NCBI RefSeq assembly: GCF_004769525.1
Contig: NZ_RQFT01000011.1
Span: 479,078-543,077 of the forward strand
Direction: 5' to 3'
Source: Leptospira bouyouniensis
GTDB lineage: Bacteria > Spirochaetota > Leptospiria > Leptospirales > Leptospiraceae
Length of the DNA: 64,000 nucleotides
The first letter of the stretch is position 1; each line of letters starts with the position of its first letter. The translations under genes were made by a program, and so were the position numbers. Shown piece after piece: positions 44,667 through 54,322 of this stretch. The notes beneath the pieces were generated by a model. It saw only the letters and a list, made by a program, of their open reading frames with translations. It had not been told where the DNA came from and did not search any database.

Positions 44667-46679
44667 TTAATATGGTAATTTACAATTTTTAGAAACTTGA
44701 CTCAGCCATTTTCCAGATAAATCTAATTCACTATTTGGATAATTCATTTCACAGAGAATTGGTCGAAAATGATGTTTTTTACATTCTATAAATATCTGAT
44801 TGAAAGAAACATTTCGATTCGATAAATTACCAGTTTGATTTAAACTATCCATTTGAAATAAAAACATTTCCTGAGAATATCGATACGAAGGAAAATCTTT
44901 AAATATTAAATTTTCAGAATTATATTGAAAATCACTATTTTTCACCAAATGATCTGAACCAGGAAACCTAACAAGATTACACTCTTTCTCTTTGTTGAAA
45001 TTTTGGTTAATAATATTATTGTTAACAAAGTAATCGTGCTTATATATCAATCTGCTATAGAGAAAATATGCATAAAATCCCAATAGGAGTAAAATTAAAA
45101 ATAAATATCTAGATATAGTTTCTATCGCTTTAGGTTCACTAGATTGAAACTCGCTCTCATTTTTCGTAAAATTTCCATTTAGTTGATAAATAAAAATTAC
45201 CATAAATCCATAAACATCGATTAACATATCAAAGGAATTATGTATCAAAAAGTATATCAAAGCTAATAACGGGTATATCCACCTTTTTTCTATCAAGATA
45301 GATTTTGTAATCTTTTTCAAAAGAATACCTAAAAAGACCAAATAAAATACCAAACCTACAAGCCCAGAATAAAAAAGGATTGTACTTGGTAAGTTATGTG
45401 TATGTAAATAAGCTCCATCCGCTTTAGTTGTAAAATCTTCCAATAGTGGACTGACATTGGCTGGCAAATATGCGAGTAAAAAATTATGCTCACCTATACC
45501 CAGACCAAAAACTTTTTCTTTAACACTCAATTGAGTAAAAATCTGATAAAATATTCTCCACAATTCCCATCGACCAGAAGAGACTTGATTCAAAAAATCA
45601 TACTGACTATAAGAACCTGGACCTATCCATACCGAGATTAATGGCATAAAATGTAGTAACATTATAAATAAAAAGATGAAGAATAAGAAACAAAAGAACC
45701 ATTTTCTAGAAAAAATCTTATACAAAAGATAAGTAAATATAACAATCGCTAACCCAAAAATACTTGCTCGTGAAACTTGATTTAGAAGAATGATTGTTCC
45801 AAACAAAACAGTTAAAACCAGACAAGATTTAAAAAATTTCGAAATATTCGATTCAAATAAAAATAAAACAAGTGGAATGTGGATTGCAATATATGCAGAC
45901 ACTCGGTTTGAATTTAAGATACTTGAACCATCTTTGCTTAGCAAAATAAAACTTTCGTTCAAATAATAACTACGTAACACTACCTCTATTCCATTTAAAA
46001 ATAAAAGGACAATTATAAATTTATAATTGAGATAAGCAGTATGGGAGTATATGCCAAATAAAAGAAAAAATAAAAATAAATAGGTCAAAAAATACTGCGA
46101 AGAAAATCCGAAAAGGAGAGAAAACAAAAACAACAAACAAAACGAGAGAAAAACTAACGAAATATTCTTTAGATTATATCCACTTGTTTTGCCCAAATAT
46201 TCCACGAAAAATGGATAAAAGAATAAAAGAGAAACTTCCGAAATTTCTGAATATAAAAAAGAATATGATATACTAGTTAAAACAATGACCGAATATACAT
46301 GAAATGAAAAAAAACGATTTTTATTTTGTAAGAATGAAATATAATTAAAATAAAAGTATAATGGTATTAAGGACGGTAAAAATCTAAAAAAATCTAAATC
46401 AAAATAATACCGACCAAGCTTATAATAACTCTCTGCTAAAGAATTAATATAGGCAGCCACTATAATCCAATAAATTTGCCAAAAATAAAAGCCAAAATTG
46501 AATTTAAATTCTTCACGAAGTTTAAATTTAAATATAAAATAACAAAAAATAGATAATAATATTAAGTTAAAGAATGTTTGGTATAACGTCTTTAAATGCA
46601 GGTTCGAAAATGAAATATAAATAAGCGCAATTAAAAATACTAGTGATAAGAAATGATTTATAATTTTTAAAATTTTCAT
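44667..46679 (-). CDS. O-antigen ligase/polymerase-like membrane protein (Wzy_C family)
   Basis: A 670-residue protein with about 12-13 hydrophobic segments. Features of the WaaL/Wzy group are NQVSRASIFGLAIVIFTYLL, the large periplasmic loop with SSGRWELWRIF and GLGIGEHNFLLA, and LHTHNLPSTILFYSGLVGLV carrying the conserved HxHN-type His. About 130 soluble residues follow the last helix. It probably joins O-antigen units or ligates them to lipid A-core; the two functions cannot be separated by eye. The start overlaps the previous stop by 1 base (TAATG). Confidence 0.78.
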   Translation of the reverse strand: MKILKIINHFLSLVFLIALIYISFSNLHLKTLYQTFFNLILLSIFCYFIFKFKLREEFKFNFGFYFWQIYWIIVAAYINSLAESYYKLGRYYFDLDFFRFLPSLIPLYFYFNYISFLQNKNRFFSFHVYSVIVLTSISYSFLYSEISEVSLLFFYPFFVEYLGKTSGYNLKNISLVFLSFCLLFLFSLLFGFSSQYFLTYLFLFFLLFGIYSHTAYLNYKFIIVLLFLNGIEVVLRSYYLNESFILLSKDGSSILNSNRVSAYIAIHIPLVLFLFESNISKFFKSCLVLTVLFGTIILLNQVSRASIFGLAIVIFTYLLYKIFSRKWFFCFLFFIFLFIMLLHFMPLISVWIGPGSYSQYDFLNQVSSGRWELWRIFYQIFTQLSVKEKVFGLGIGEHNFLLAYLPANVSPLLEDFTTKADGAYLHTHNLPSTILFYSGLVGLVFYLVFLGILLKKITKSILIEKRWIYPLLALIYFLIHNSFDMLIDVYGFMVIFIYQLNGNFTKNESEFQSSEPKAIETISRYLFLILLLLGFYAYFLYSRLIYKHDYFVNNNIINQNFNKEKECNLVRFPGSDHLVKNSDFQYNSENLIFKDFPSYRYSQEMFLFQMDSLNQTGNLSNRNVSFNQIFIECKKHHFRPILCEMNYPNSELDLSGKWLSQVSKNCKLPY

Positions 46680-48274
46680 TATAATTCTTGTTCTAACAAC
46701 AATCCCTTAAAATGAATTAGGCTAACTTCTTTTCTCATCCAAAATCGATTAGTTTGCAGATTAAAATTAATATCAAAAGTACTTTTCCAAATTTTAGATG
46801 GAAATTCATCGTTTACTAAATGGTTCCCTTCCCAGTATAGAAACAAAACTCGTTTCAACTTTCTATTGACTAAAGTTTTCTCTACATCATCCCAATCTTT
46901 TTGTGAATAAATTACAATTTGGGGAACCTTTAGATATGATACACCCATAAGATAAGTTGTGGATAATCCTCTGTGGATAATTATTTCGGGATTTAATTGA
47001 GTTATTCTCTCTGAAAAATCATTTGAAACTTTTGCAGCTCCTGCCCAATGTTTTATTGCCCTGAGATTCGATTTATATCCAAAATAAGAAGAAACCAAAA
47101 CAAAGAGAATCAAAACTACTAGATATATCTTCGAAATTCTTGAGGTTATATTCAAATCTTTAAATATAATCGCAAGCGAACCAAATGACAATAAGTAAAC
47201 GCCACTTTCATAATATCTTAAACCCATAATATCAACCCCAGCTCGGTAAGGTGACAAAATTGGTAATAAAAGAAGAAACGTAATGCCTGAAATTAAATAA
47301 TGATTATACGTTTTTGTTATTCCAGATCTGAAAATACCGAATAAGGCCAAGAAAAATAATATCGGATATGCTTTGATGATCCCAATTTTAAAATCCGAAC
47401 CCCAAATATCGCTAATCCAATTTTGAATATATTGGTTTAACATCAAAATTTGAGAATCTTGAATTGTATTTAATCCTCTCATACCTAAAGGGTGATGATA
47501 TATCGTATAATTTAGATAACATGCACCAATTGTAAAAATTAAAAAAAAGAAACCTATAGATACATACATCCTCAAAGATGAAAATTGTTTAAAATTAAAG
47601 AGAAATCCAACGAAGAATAAGATAATCACCGAAATTGTGACTTCAGGACGCAACTGAAATGTAACTGCTATGAGAAGTCCGCATAAGAGATTTTGGAATA
47701 GATTTATATCAACCTTATTTCTCTTTTGTTTTTCATAATAAAAAAGAGTTAACAATAAAAATGTATTCGTTAATGTAACTTCGGAATAATCAAGTGATGA
47801 TAAAAATATAGGTGTTAAAAAATGTATATACAAACTTAAGTATATGGATTTTTGAAAATTGAGCCCAAAGAGTTGAAGAATTTTAATAGAAATTATAAAA
47901 TTTAATAAAAAAAAGAAAATGGGAATATATAAAACAAGATTGAAGCTAAATAATTTACCAATTAATGCATGTAACAAAGGCATCAGTATCGGATACTGAA
48001 AAAAACATTCATGATTCGAATTTACAAATGCCCATGGGTATCCGATTGGAATATAATTTAAAGAAAAACCTAATTTTTCAGCGGGAAAATAACATTCTAA
48101 ATTTCGTTTAGAAATGCCATCTTTATAAAATGAAAAAGATTGATAGTATTTAATTTGTGGATCACTTCCAATTGTTACTTCCTTGTGATTCCATTTAAAT
48201 TTGTTATAAACTGGTATAAAAAAGAGATATAGTATCAGAATTACAAGAAATGATTGATGTAACTTTTCCAACAT
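46679..48274 (-). CDS. GT-C-like multi-span membrane protein
   Basis: A 531-residue protein with about 10-11 hydrophobic segments and a C-terminal soluble region of about 110 residues. An acidic first-loop segment (EVTIGSDPQIKYYQSFSFYK, about residues 33-52) and FFQYPILMPLLHALIGKL after it resemble GT-C glycosyltransferases. The family is not recognised with certainty. It lies between the GT2 gene at 48281 (6 bases) and the ligase-like gene (1-base overlap), so the three are probably co-translated. Confidence 0.7.
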   Translation of the reverse strand: MLEKLHQSFLVILILYLFFIPVYNKFKWNHKEVTIGSDPQIKYYQSFSFYKDGISKRNLECYFPAEKLGFSLNYIPIGYPWAFVNSNHECFFQYPILMPLLHALIGKLFSFNLVLYIPIFFFLLNFIISIKILQLFGLNFQKSIYLSLYIHFLTPIFLSSLDYSEVTLTNTFLLLTLFYYEKQKRNKVDINLFQNLLCGLLIAVTFQLRPEVTISVIILFFVGFLFNFKQFSSLRMYVSIGFFFLIFTIGACYLNYTIYHHPLGMRGLNTIQDSQILMLNQYIQNWISDIWGSDFKIGIIKAYPILFFLALFGIFRSGITKTYNHYLISGITFLLLLPILSPYRAGVDIMGLRYYESGVYLLSFGSLAIIFKDLNITSRISKIYLVVLILFVLVSSYFGYKSNLRAIKHWAGAAKVSNDFSERITQLNPEIIIHRGLSTTYLMGVSYLKVPQIVIYSQKDWDDVEKTLVNRKLKRVLFLYWEGNHLVNDEFPSKIWKSTFDINFNLQTNRFWMRKEVSLIHFKGLLLEQEL

Positions 48275-48280
48275 TTTAAA

Positions 48281-49420
48281 CTATTCTCTTTTTAGAATAT
48301 GAGCTGTGAGAGCATTGATCCCAAAGAGAAATATTAATAAACCAATAGTGCTTGTTACAATTAGTTCCCTTTCAAAATTTAAAAACAGGTAATCGTTTTG
48401 TTTCCATTTCCAAATTAAATAGAGAAACAGAAATATCATTGTTGAAAATCCAAAAAGCAAAACAAAAAACAATCTATCTTCATTCCAATTCAAAATGATT
48501 GCATAGATTCCATACGTTTTTGACTGTCGAGTAGCGATTTGTAATCCAACACTCCATATACTCAATCCGATCAAAGATGCAAATGACAACAAAACTAAAG
48601 AGTGAATTCCGTAAATTCTGAATCCATAAACTTCGGAGATTCCACCCGAAAAGAGACCATACAGTAATTGCGAAAATGAAACTAAAAGTATCGTTATTCC
48701 AAGTTTTTGGAAAAAATAAGGAGCATAAAAAAGAATTCTCAGCAAATGCCTCATCCCATCTCGCCAAGTTTTTAAATGAGGTATTCTTCCAGGTTTATCA
48801 GGATATAACGAAACAGGAACATGTTCCATAATAGAATCATTTTGTAATGCCTTAATCAGCATTTCAGATGCAAATTCCATCCCCTTACTTTTGACATCCC
48901 ATTCTAAATACTTTTTTTTATTAAAACATCTAAAACCAGAGTTGGAATCTCTAATCTTAAACTTCTTTGCATACAATCTGTTGATAATCCAGTTAATGAC
49001 AGGTGTTCCTAGGAAACGGTGAAGAAATGGCATCGCACCCTTGTGTATCTCACCATCCAACCTAGAACCAATTACCATATCTGAATTAGTTTCTATTAAT
49101 TTAGCTATTAACTTCGGTGCTTCCAGGAAATCATAAGTATCATCAGCATCTGCAAATAAAACAATATCGCCTTTTGCTTTCTTTATGCCTGAATCCAGAG
49201 CAGCACCGTAACCTCTGATCTCACAAGGTTCTACTCGCACACCCAAGGATTTCGCATATTCCTGCGATCCATCATTGCTTCCGTTGTCCGATACAAGAAT
49301 CTCAATTTCGTATTTATTCTTGAATTCTTTCTTAACTTTTAAACATTTTTCTAAAACAAAGGGCAAGGTATTACGTTCGTTTAAACATGGAATAACAATT
49401 GTAATCTGAGGAATCGTCAT
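48281..49420 (-). CDS. Polyprenyl-phosphate-type GT2 glycosyltransferase with C-terminal membrane helices
   Basis: The GT2 domain covers residues 1-230: ITIVIPCLNERNTLPFVLEK, VSDNGSNDGSQEYA, EIRGYGAALDSGIKKAKGDI, FADADDTYDF and RDSNSGFRCFNKKKY are as in dolichol/polyprenol-phosphate sugar synthases. About four hydrophobic segments follow (235-375). It has 379 residues. It lies between the GtrA-methyltransferase fusion and GT-C-like proteins, which fits production of a lipid-linked sugar for periplasmic use. Confidence 0.86.
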   Translation of the reverse strand: MTIPQITIVIPCLNERNTLPFVLEKCLKVKKEFKNKYEIEILVSDNGSNDGSQEYAKSLGVRVEPCEIRGYGAALDSGIKKAKGDIVLFADADDTYDFLEAPKLIAKLIETNSDMVIGSRLDGEIHKGAMPFLHRFLGTPVINWIINRLYAKKFKIRDSNSGFRCFNKKKYLEWDVKSKGMEFASEMLIKALQNDSIMEHVPVSLYPDKPGRIPHLKTWRDGMRHLLRILFYAPYFFQKLGITILLVSFSQLLYGLFSGGISEVYGFRIYGIHSLVLLSFASLIGLSIWSVGLQIATRQSKTYGIYAIILNWNEDRLFFVLLFGFSTMIFLFLYLIWKWKQNDYLFLNFERELIVTSTIGLLIFLFGINALTAHILKRE

Positions 49421-49439
49421 ATTTTAAACTACTTAAACC

Positions 49440-50582
49440 TTATATTTTCTTTAATACCAACAACATACTTTGACCAAAAGGTAAAGGTAAATAATCTAAC
49501 CAAGCTATAAAAGGAATCAGACTGTTCATGATCATTGCATCTTGCTTTTTAATCTGTTTTTGGTGTAAAAATTTCATTTTTATCAACCAACCGATCGCCC
49601 CGATTGGATTAAAATAATTTCGTTTTAACCACTTGATCTTATATAATGGTTGAATTGATTGTTCCCAACGTTTTATATCTTGTTTTGAATATCGTCGAAC
49701 ATGACCTATTTTTTTATCAAACATAGAATATAAAATTGGCATTGCTGGAACAATAGCCACGAAGAAACCACCTTTCTTCAATAAAGACAATGAATGATTT
49801 AATATTTTGGTATCTTCCTCGATATGTTCCATGACATTAGAAGAGTAAATACAATCATAATAATTCTTTGTTTTAATGGATAAGATATCTTGACCAATGT
49901 TTCGGATATTTTTTACACTTTTAAATCTTTGTTTAAGGAAATTATAATTATCTTTTGATAGATCAAAAACATCTATCGGAAAGTTTTCAGAAGTTATCGA
50001 AGCAATTGTACCAGTTCCTGCGCCTATCTCTAAATTTTTTTCACCAAGGTAATCCAAAATCTTACTCGCAATCCAGCGATTGTAAATAACTGCTTCCTCA
50101 ATTGTCTCAAGAGTACCAATGCCTTCTCCTTCAGCAGAATAACTAAGTGAATTTGAAGCAATTGATTCCTCTTTTGGAATGAAAACGAAACGGTCAAAAC
50201 TAACAAAATTTACTAAAATGACAAATCCTATACTAAAAAAAGATGAAACTAACCATCCGAAGCCTAAAAAGATTAATAACGCAAAAACAAAAATTCTGAT
50301 TATAATTCCTAAAAATGAATAATAGTGAAATTGAACTAATTTCTTTAGAAAATCTTCAGAACCCTCTAACCAAGTTATATACTTATGTAGTGGATAAGAA
50401 CAAATTAGAGCTAGTTCTAAAGCAATTAAGTTACCTAGATTTTTTTGAAAAAATCCTTCACTAAAGTAAGGAAATGTAAAGATCCACTTTGCAAACCAAG
50501 CATTGATCCAAAAAACAAGGATACCAACAATTAGATACCTGTAATGTCGTCCTTCAAATAGAGAAAATAACCTAGTTAGCAT
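49440..50582 (-). CDS. GtrA-like membrane domain fused to a SAM-dependent methyltransferase
   Basis: Residues about 12-135 have four membrane segments in the GtrA pattern (RYLIVGILVFWINAWF, NLIALELALICSYPLHKYIT, YYSFLGIIIRIFVFALLIFL, SIGFVILVNFVSFDRFVF), the family proposed to flip lipid-linked sugars. Residues about 165-380 are a class I methyltransferase: LEIGAGTGTIA (motif I, 184-194), DVFDLSKDNYNFLKQR, CIYSSNVMEHIEED and LLKKGGFFVAIVPAMP. There is no stop or frame break between them, so it is one 380-residue polypeptide. The linked roles of flipping and methylating a glycan are inferred. Confidence 0.82.
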   Translation of the reverse strand: MLTRLFSLFEGRHYRYLIVGILVFWINAWFAKWIFTFPYFSEGFFQKNLGNLIALELALICSYPLHKYITWLEGSEDFLKKLVQFHYYSFLGIIIRIFVFALLIFLGFGWLVSSFFSIGFVILVNFVSFDRFVFIPKEESIASNSLSYSAEGEGIGTLETIEEAVIYNRWIASKILDYLGEKNLEIGAGTGTIASITSENFPIDVFDLSKDNYNFLKQRFKSVKNIRNIGQDILSIKTKNYYDCIYSSNVMEHIEEDTKILNHSLSLLKKGGFFVAIVPAMPILYSMFDKKIGHVRRYSKQDIKRWEQSIQPLYKIKWLKRNYFNPIGAIGWLIKMKFLHQKQIKKQDAMIMNSLIPFIAWLDYLPLPFGQSMLLVLKKI

Positions 50583-50588
50583 CGAATG

Positions 50589-51383
50589 TTATAACCAATT
50601 ACTTGATTTAGGAATGTATGTGGATGGTATATCTTTGCTGAAAAAGTTTTCTTTTTTAGCCATTACATTGTAGTAAAAAATATGCCTAAGCGCAGCTATT
50701 CCATCTTTCCATGTAATTTTTTTACCTTCAAGATAATTCCTTGGATAGTAAGAGATTGGAAATTCTTGAACTCTTATTTTTAAACGTGCTAATTTAGCCG
50801 TTATTTCTGGCTCAAAACCAAATCGTTTTGATTCTAAATTGATATTCTTTACAATTTCAGCTTTGAAAGCCTTGTAACATGTTTCCATATCAGTGAGGTA
50901 TAAACCACTTAGGAAATTCGAAAAAATTGTCAGCAAACGATTGATAAGATAATGAAACGTTCGATGCACCTGTCTGCCATCTTTCTTAAAACGTGAACCA
51001 AAAACAACATCAGCCTTACCCTTTACGATTGGTTCAATCAAAACGGGAATTTCTTCCATATCATACTCAAAATCCGCATCTTGGACAATGATGATATCAC
51101 CGGATGCCTCAGAAATCCCTCGATGTAATGCCGCACCTTTACCTTGGTTTTTTCCTTGGATTAGGATTTTATGTTCTGATCGAAATTTATAATTCTGCAA
51201 AATGGAGAGCGAATTATCCTTGGATGCATCATCAATAAATACTAACTCTTTATGCGTTGGCAGTTTTAAAGCGTCCACTTTAACTAGAAATTCCTCTAAG
51301 TGGGAGGATTCATTGTAGATAGGGATAATAAGGGAAGTTTTGGATAATTTCCCTGAATTTTTAACGCTACGTCTAGCAACCAT
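50589..51383 (-). CDS. GT2 glycosyltransferase, polyprenol-phosphate mannosyltransferase-like
   Basis: A 264-residue soluble GT2 enzyme: [85 protein letters not shown]. It is very like DPM1-type polyprenyl-phosphate sugar synthases without membrane helices. It lies 6 bases before the GtrA-methyltransferase fusion gene in transcription order, the same pairing (GtrB-GtrA) seen in O-antigen modification cassettes. Confidence 0.9.
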   Translation of the reverse strand: MVARRSVKNSGKLSKTSLIIPIYNESSHLEEFLVKVDALKLPTHKELVFIDDASKDNSLSILQNYKFRSEHKILIQGKNQGKGAALHRGISEASGDIIIVQDADFEYDMEEIPVLIEPIVKGKADVVFGSRFKKDGRQVHRTFHYLINRLLTIFSNFLSGLYLTDMETCYKAFKAEIVKNINLESKRFGFEPEITAKLARLKIRVQEFPISYYPRNYLEGKKITWKDGIAALRHIFYYNVMAKKENFFSKDIPSTYIPKSSNWL

Positions 51384-51455
51384 AATTACCTTCTAAAAAC
51401 TCAAGTTAGAATGGGAAGTCAAGCGGTAAATAGAAATTAGAAATGTTAGATCAGT

Positions 51456-52232
51456 TCATTTGATTCTATATTTTCGAATTCCCATGATTCCATGAATTGA
51501 GGTCAAAAGGAATGCATATAAAAAGTTAAGTTTTTCCCGATTTTTCAACATTCGAAAATGAGCTAACATCACTTTTTTCTTGTTAGACGTAGCGGCTCCC
51601 CTCCTAACTCGATAACGAGCCAATATATCGGAATTAGCATAGGCAACCTTACCTTCCCGAAGTATATCCAACCATAAAGCATAATCATCTCTAAGACTTT
51701 TTAAAGAAGGATCAAAATATTTTTTTCCTACACTTGGTACATGATAAATCGCAGTGAGTAAACCTACTCGATTATAAAATAGCAGGTCACGATATGTGTA
51801 TCCTTTTGTTTTCACAATAAATGGTTCACAAAATTCTGTTCCATTTTCATCAACAATTCTATAAGATGAAAATGAAAACGGAGACTGATTTTGTTGCATA
51901 AATGGTATCATCGTTTCTAGAAATTTAGGTTCCCATAAATCATCAGCATCTAAAAAAGCAATATACTCACCCTTAGCCAGTTGGATTCCAGTATTACGTG
52001 TATCGGCTGAACCTGAATTTTTTTCTTTTTGAATCACATGAATTCTATTATCCGTTTTTGCAATTTCCTTCGCAAGAGATACCGTCCCATCCTTGGAGCA
52101 ATCATCAATCAGCAGAAGTTCCCAATCTTGAAAACTTTGGTTCTTCAAAGAATTTACGGACTCTTCAAGATAGGAAACCGCATTATATGCAGGCATAATT
52201 ACTGAAACTTTAGGCATGATAGGTAATTCCAA
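51456..52232 (-). CDS. GT2 family glycosyltransferase
   Basis: A 258-residue GT-A fold enzyme: PKVSVIMPAYNAVSYLEESV, LLIDDCSKDGTVSLAKEIA, NSGSADTRNTGIQLAKGEYI and AFLDADDLWEPKFLE (the DxD-type metal/nucleotide site). No membrane segment. This type adds sugars to lipid-linked O-unit intermediates in the cytoplasm, as in many rfb loci; the sugar is not predictable. It lies between glf (39 bases upstream) and the DPM1-like gene (72 bases). Confidence 0.92.
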   Translation of the reverse strand: MELPIMPKVSVIMPAYNAVSYLEESVNSLKNQSFQDWELLLIDDCSKDGTVSLAKEIAKTDNRIHVIQKEKNSGSADTRNTGIQLAKGEYIAFLDADDLWEPKFLETMIPFMQQNQSPFSFSSYRIVDENGTEFCEPFIVKTKGYTYRDLLFYNRVGLLTAIYHVPSVGKKYFDPSLKSLRDDYALWLDILREGKVAYANSDILARYRVRRGAATSNKKKVMLAHFRMLKNREKLNFLYAFLLTSIHGIMGIRKYRIK

Positions 52233-52271
52233 ATCCAGATTTGTTCGAGTCGAGAAAAAGAAAAGCCTGAT

Positions 52272-53396
52272 TTACTTGTGACTATCTAACTCAAGAAATT
52301 TTTCAGCAGAATCCAATGCTTCTTCGATTATGTGATGCATGTCTAAATATCGATATGTAGCAAGTCTTCCCAAAAAAGTTACCTTATTCAAATTTGTAAC
52401 TTCAGATTCATATAGTTTCAATATGTTCATATCTATTTCTAATCGTTTCGGGTAATAAGGTATATCACTTGATTCCGTTTCCTTACTATATTCCTCAAAG
52501 TAAATTGTTTCACTATGGTTTTCCCAAGGTGTAAAATGTTTATGTTCATGTACCCTAGTATAAGGAATTTCTTCATCTGCGAAATTGATAACTGCGTTTC
52601 CTTGATAATCACCATCCGCCCTGTATTCTTTGAAATATACAGTCCGGTAACCTAACCGACCATAACGAAACGAAAAATATGCATCAATTGGACCTGTATA
52701 AAAAACATGGTGATATTCTCCGACATCTTCCTTTTCTCCCAAAAAACGATACCCTAAACTTATTTTTACATTTGGGTGATCTAACATTTTTTGTATGATC
52801 GCAGTATAACCATCTTTTGGAATTCCTTGGTAAGTATCATTGTAATAATTATCATCATAATTAAATCGAACGGGTAATCGTTTCAAAATAGAAGCTGGTA
52901 AATTTTGAGGTTCAGTTCCCCATTGTTTCTTAGTGTAACCATAAAAAAAAGCCTTGTATAGTTTTTCTCCAACGAACTTTTTTGCCTGTTCCTCGAAAGT
53001 TTTTGGATCGTTGATTGTAGAATCACCTTGCGATTCTATCCATCTTTTTGCTTCTGATGGGCCGAATGATTTTCCATAAAATTGGTTGATTGTATGTAGA
53101 TTAATCGGCATTGAATAAACCTGACCTTTGTAAATCGATTTAACTCGATTGATAAATGGTTTAAATACTCCGAATAAATTTATATACTTCCAAACTTTTT
53201 CATTACTAGTATGAAAAATATGTGGTCCATACTTATGCACCATAACGTTAGTTAAAGGATCACGTTCGGTGTGACAATTCCCACCAATATGATTCCTTTC
53301 ATCAACTACATCGATTAGATAATTTCCTGTGTTTGCCAGAGTATTTGCTATAACAGCACCAGAAAAACCAGCACCAACTATTAAAACTTTCTTCAT
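52272..53396 (-). CDS. glf: UDP-galactopyranose mutase
   Basis: Converts UDP-galactopyranose to UDP-galactofuranose, the donor for Galf residues in O-antigens. The FAD-binding motif VGAGFSGAVIANTLA is at residues 6-20, followed by HIGGNCHTE, HKYGPHIFHTSNEKVW, YSMPINLHTINQFYGK, GYTKKQWGTEPQNLPASILK, RLPVRFNYDDNYYNDTYQGI and, near the end, FLGRLATYRYLDMH. It has 374 residues, as in bacterial Glf. Its ATG overlaps the previous GT2 stop (ATGA), so it is co-translated with the glycosyltransferase cluster. Confidence 0.96.
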   Translation of the reverse strand: MKKVLIVGAGFSGAVIANTLANTGNYLIDVVDERNHIGGNCHTERDPLTNVMVHKYGPHIFHTSNEKVWKYINLFGVFKPFINRVKSIYKGQVYSMPINLHTINQFYGKSFGPSEAKRWIESQGDSTINDPKTFEEQAKKFVGEKLYKAFFYGYTKKQWGTEPQNLPASILKRLPVRFNYDDNYYNDTYQGIPKDGYTAIIQKMLDHPNVKISLGYRFLGEKEDVGEYHHVFYTGPIDAYFSFRYGRLGYRTVYFKEYRADGDYQGNAVINFADEEIPYTRVHEHKHFTPWENHSETIYFEEYSKETESSDIPYYPKRLEIDMNILKLYESEVTNLNKVTFLGRLATYRYLDMHHIIEEALDSAEKFLELDSHK

Positions 53397-54322
53397 AAAA
53401 CTCGTTTTGGTAATAAACTTACAATCAAGAACACAACTCTTTTTATCAAATTGATGCTAATCGACTTAAAAAAAAGAAATGATTTCAAAAATGGAGAAGC
53501 TGATTCAAAACTTACTTTTTTTCCTAAAAAAAGTACAATTTCTTTCCATTGCGAATTCGATAAATTCCTTGAAACTAATGTTTCTAAAAAAATCTCTCTA
53601 GGTAATATTCCTTCATGAAAAACTAACCGAGCTTCTCTTGCAAAATGTAAATCTGAATCTAAAAAATGAGCCATGATTGACTCTAATTCAGATACTCCTT
53701 TCGAAATATTTTTCGTTGAGAGTCCACCTAAGGAATAATGAACAATTGGATCTGAACTTTTTTTACCTACATAACCTTTTTGAATCACACGAAACATAAA
53801 ATCTACATCTGCAGAATATTTGTATTGAGTATTAAATCCCTTTAGCTTCGTATATATTTCTTTTTTACATAAGTAGGCTTGGTGATTAGAAGGATTCCCA
53901 ATAAAAAAATCAAAATCAGTCAAGGTTTTAGGTTTCCATCGTTTTAAACCAAAAAACATTTTGGCTTCACCACATACATAATCTACTTTTGGATCGTTAG
54001 TAAATGAAACTAATTTTTCTAATGCATTGGGATGTAAAAAATAATCATCGGCATTTAAAAATAAAATCCACTTTCCATTTGCTAATGGTAAAGCTCGATT
54101 CATGGCATCATAAACACCTGAGTCTCTTCCTGAAAAAAATCGAATCTGATTTCCAAACGATTTGATCTTTTCAACTGTTTGATCCGTACTCAGACCATCC
54201 CAAACTAATACTTCAAAATTTACATTCTTTTGGCTTAAAGCAGAATTTATTGTGCGAACAATCGTATCTTCCGCATTTCTTACAACTGTGATTATGGTTA
54301 CTAATGGTTTTTTAATTTGCAT
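53393..54322 (-). CDS. GT2 family glycosyltransferase (WcaA-like)
   Basis: A 309-residue GT2 enzyme: PLVTIITVVRNAEDTIVRTI, VWDGLSTDQTVEKI, SGRDSGVYDAMNRALPLANG and WILFLNADDYFLHP. The SGVYDAMN pattern is typical of a subgroup found in colanic acid and O-antigen loci. The start overlaps the preceding GT4 stop by 11 bases and its stop overlaps glf by 4. Being next to glf it might transfer Galf, but this is a guess from position only. Confidence 0.92.
   Translation of the reverse strand: MQIKKPLVTIITVVRNAEDTIVRTINSALSQKNVNFEVLVWDGLSTDQTVEKIKSFGNQIRFFSGRDSGVYDAMNRALPLANGKWILFLNADDYFLHPNALEKLVSFTNDPKVDYVCGEAKMFFGLKRWKPKTLTDFDFFIGNPSNHQAYLCKKEIYTKLKGFNTQYKYSADVDFMFRVIQKGYVGKKSSDPIVHYSLGGLSTKNISKGVSELESIMAHFLDSDLHFAREARLVFHEGILPREIFLETLVSRNLSNSQWKEIVLFLGKKVSFESASPFLKSFLFFKSISINLIKRVVFLIVSLLPKRVL

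Noticed and set aside
48480..48767. 95-codon ORF inside the GT2 gene at 48281 in another frame
   Set aside because: Shadow ORF in low-complexity AT-rich sequence; the GT2 frame is clear.
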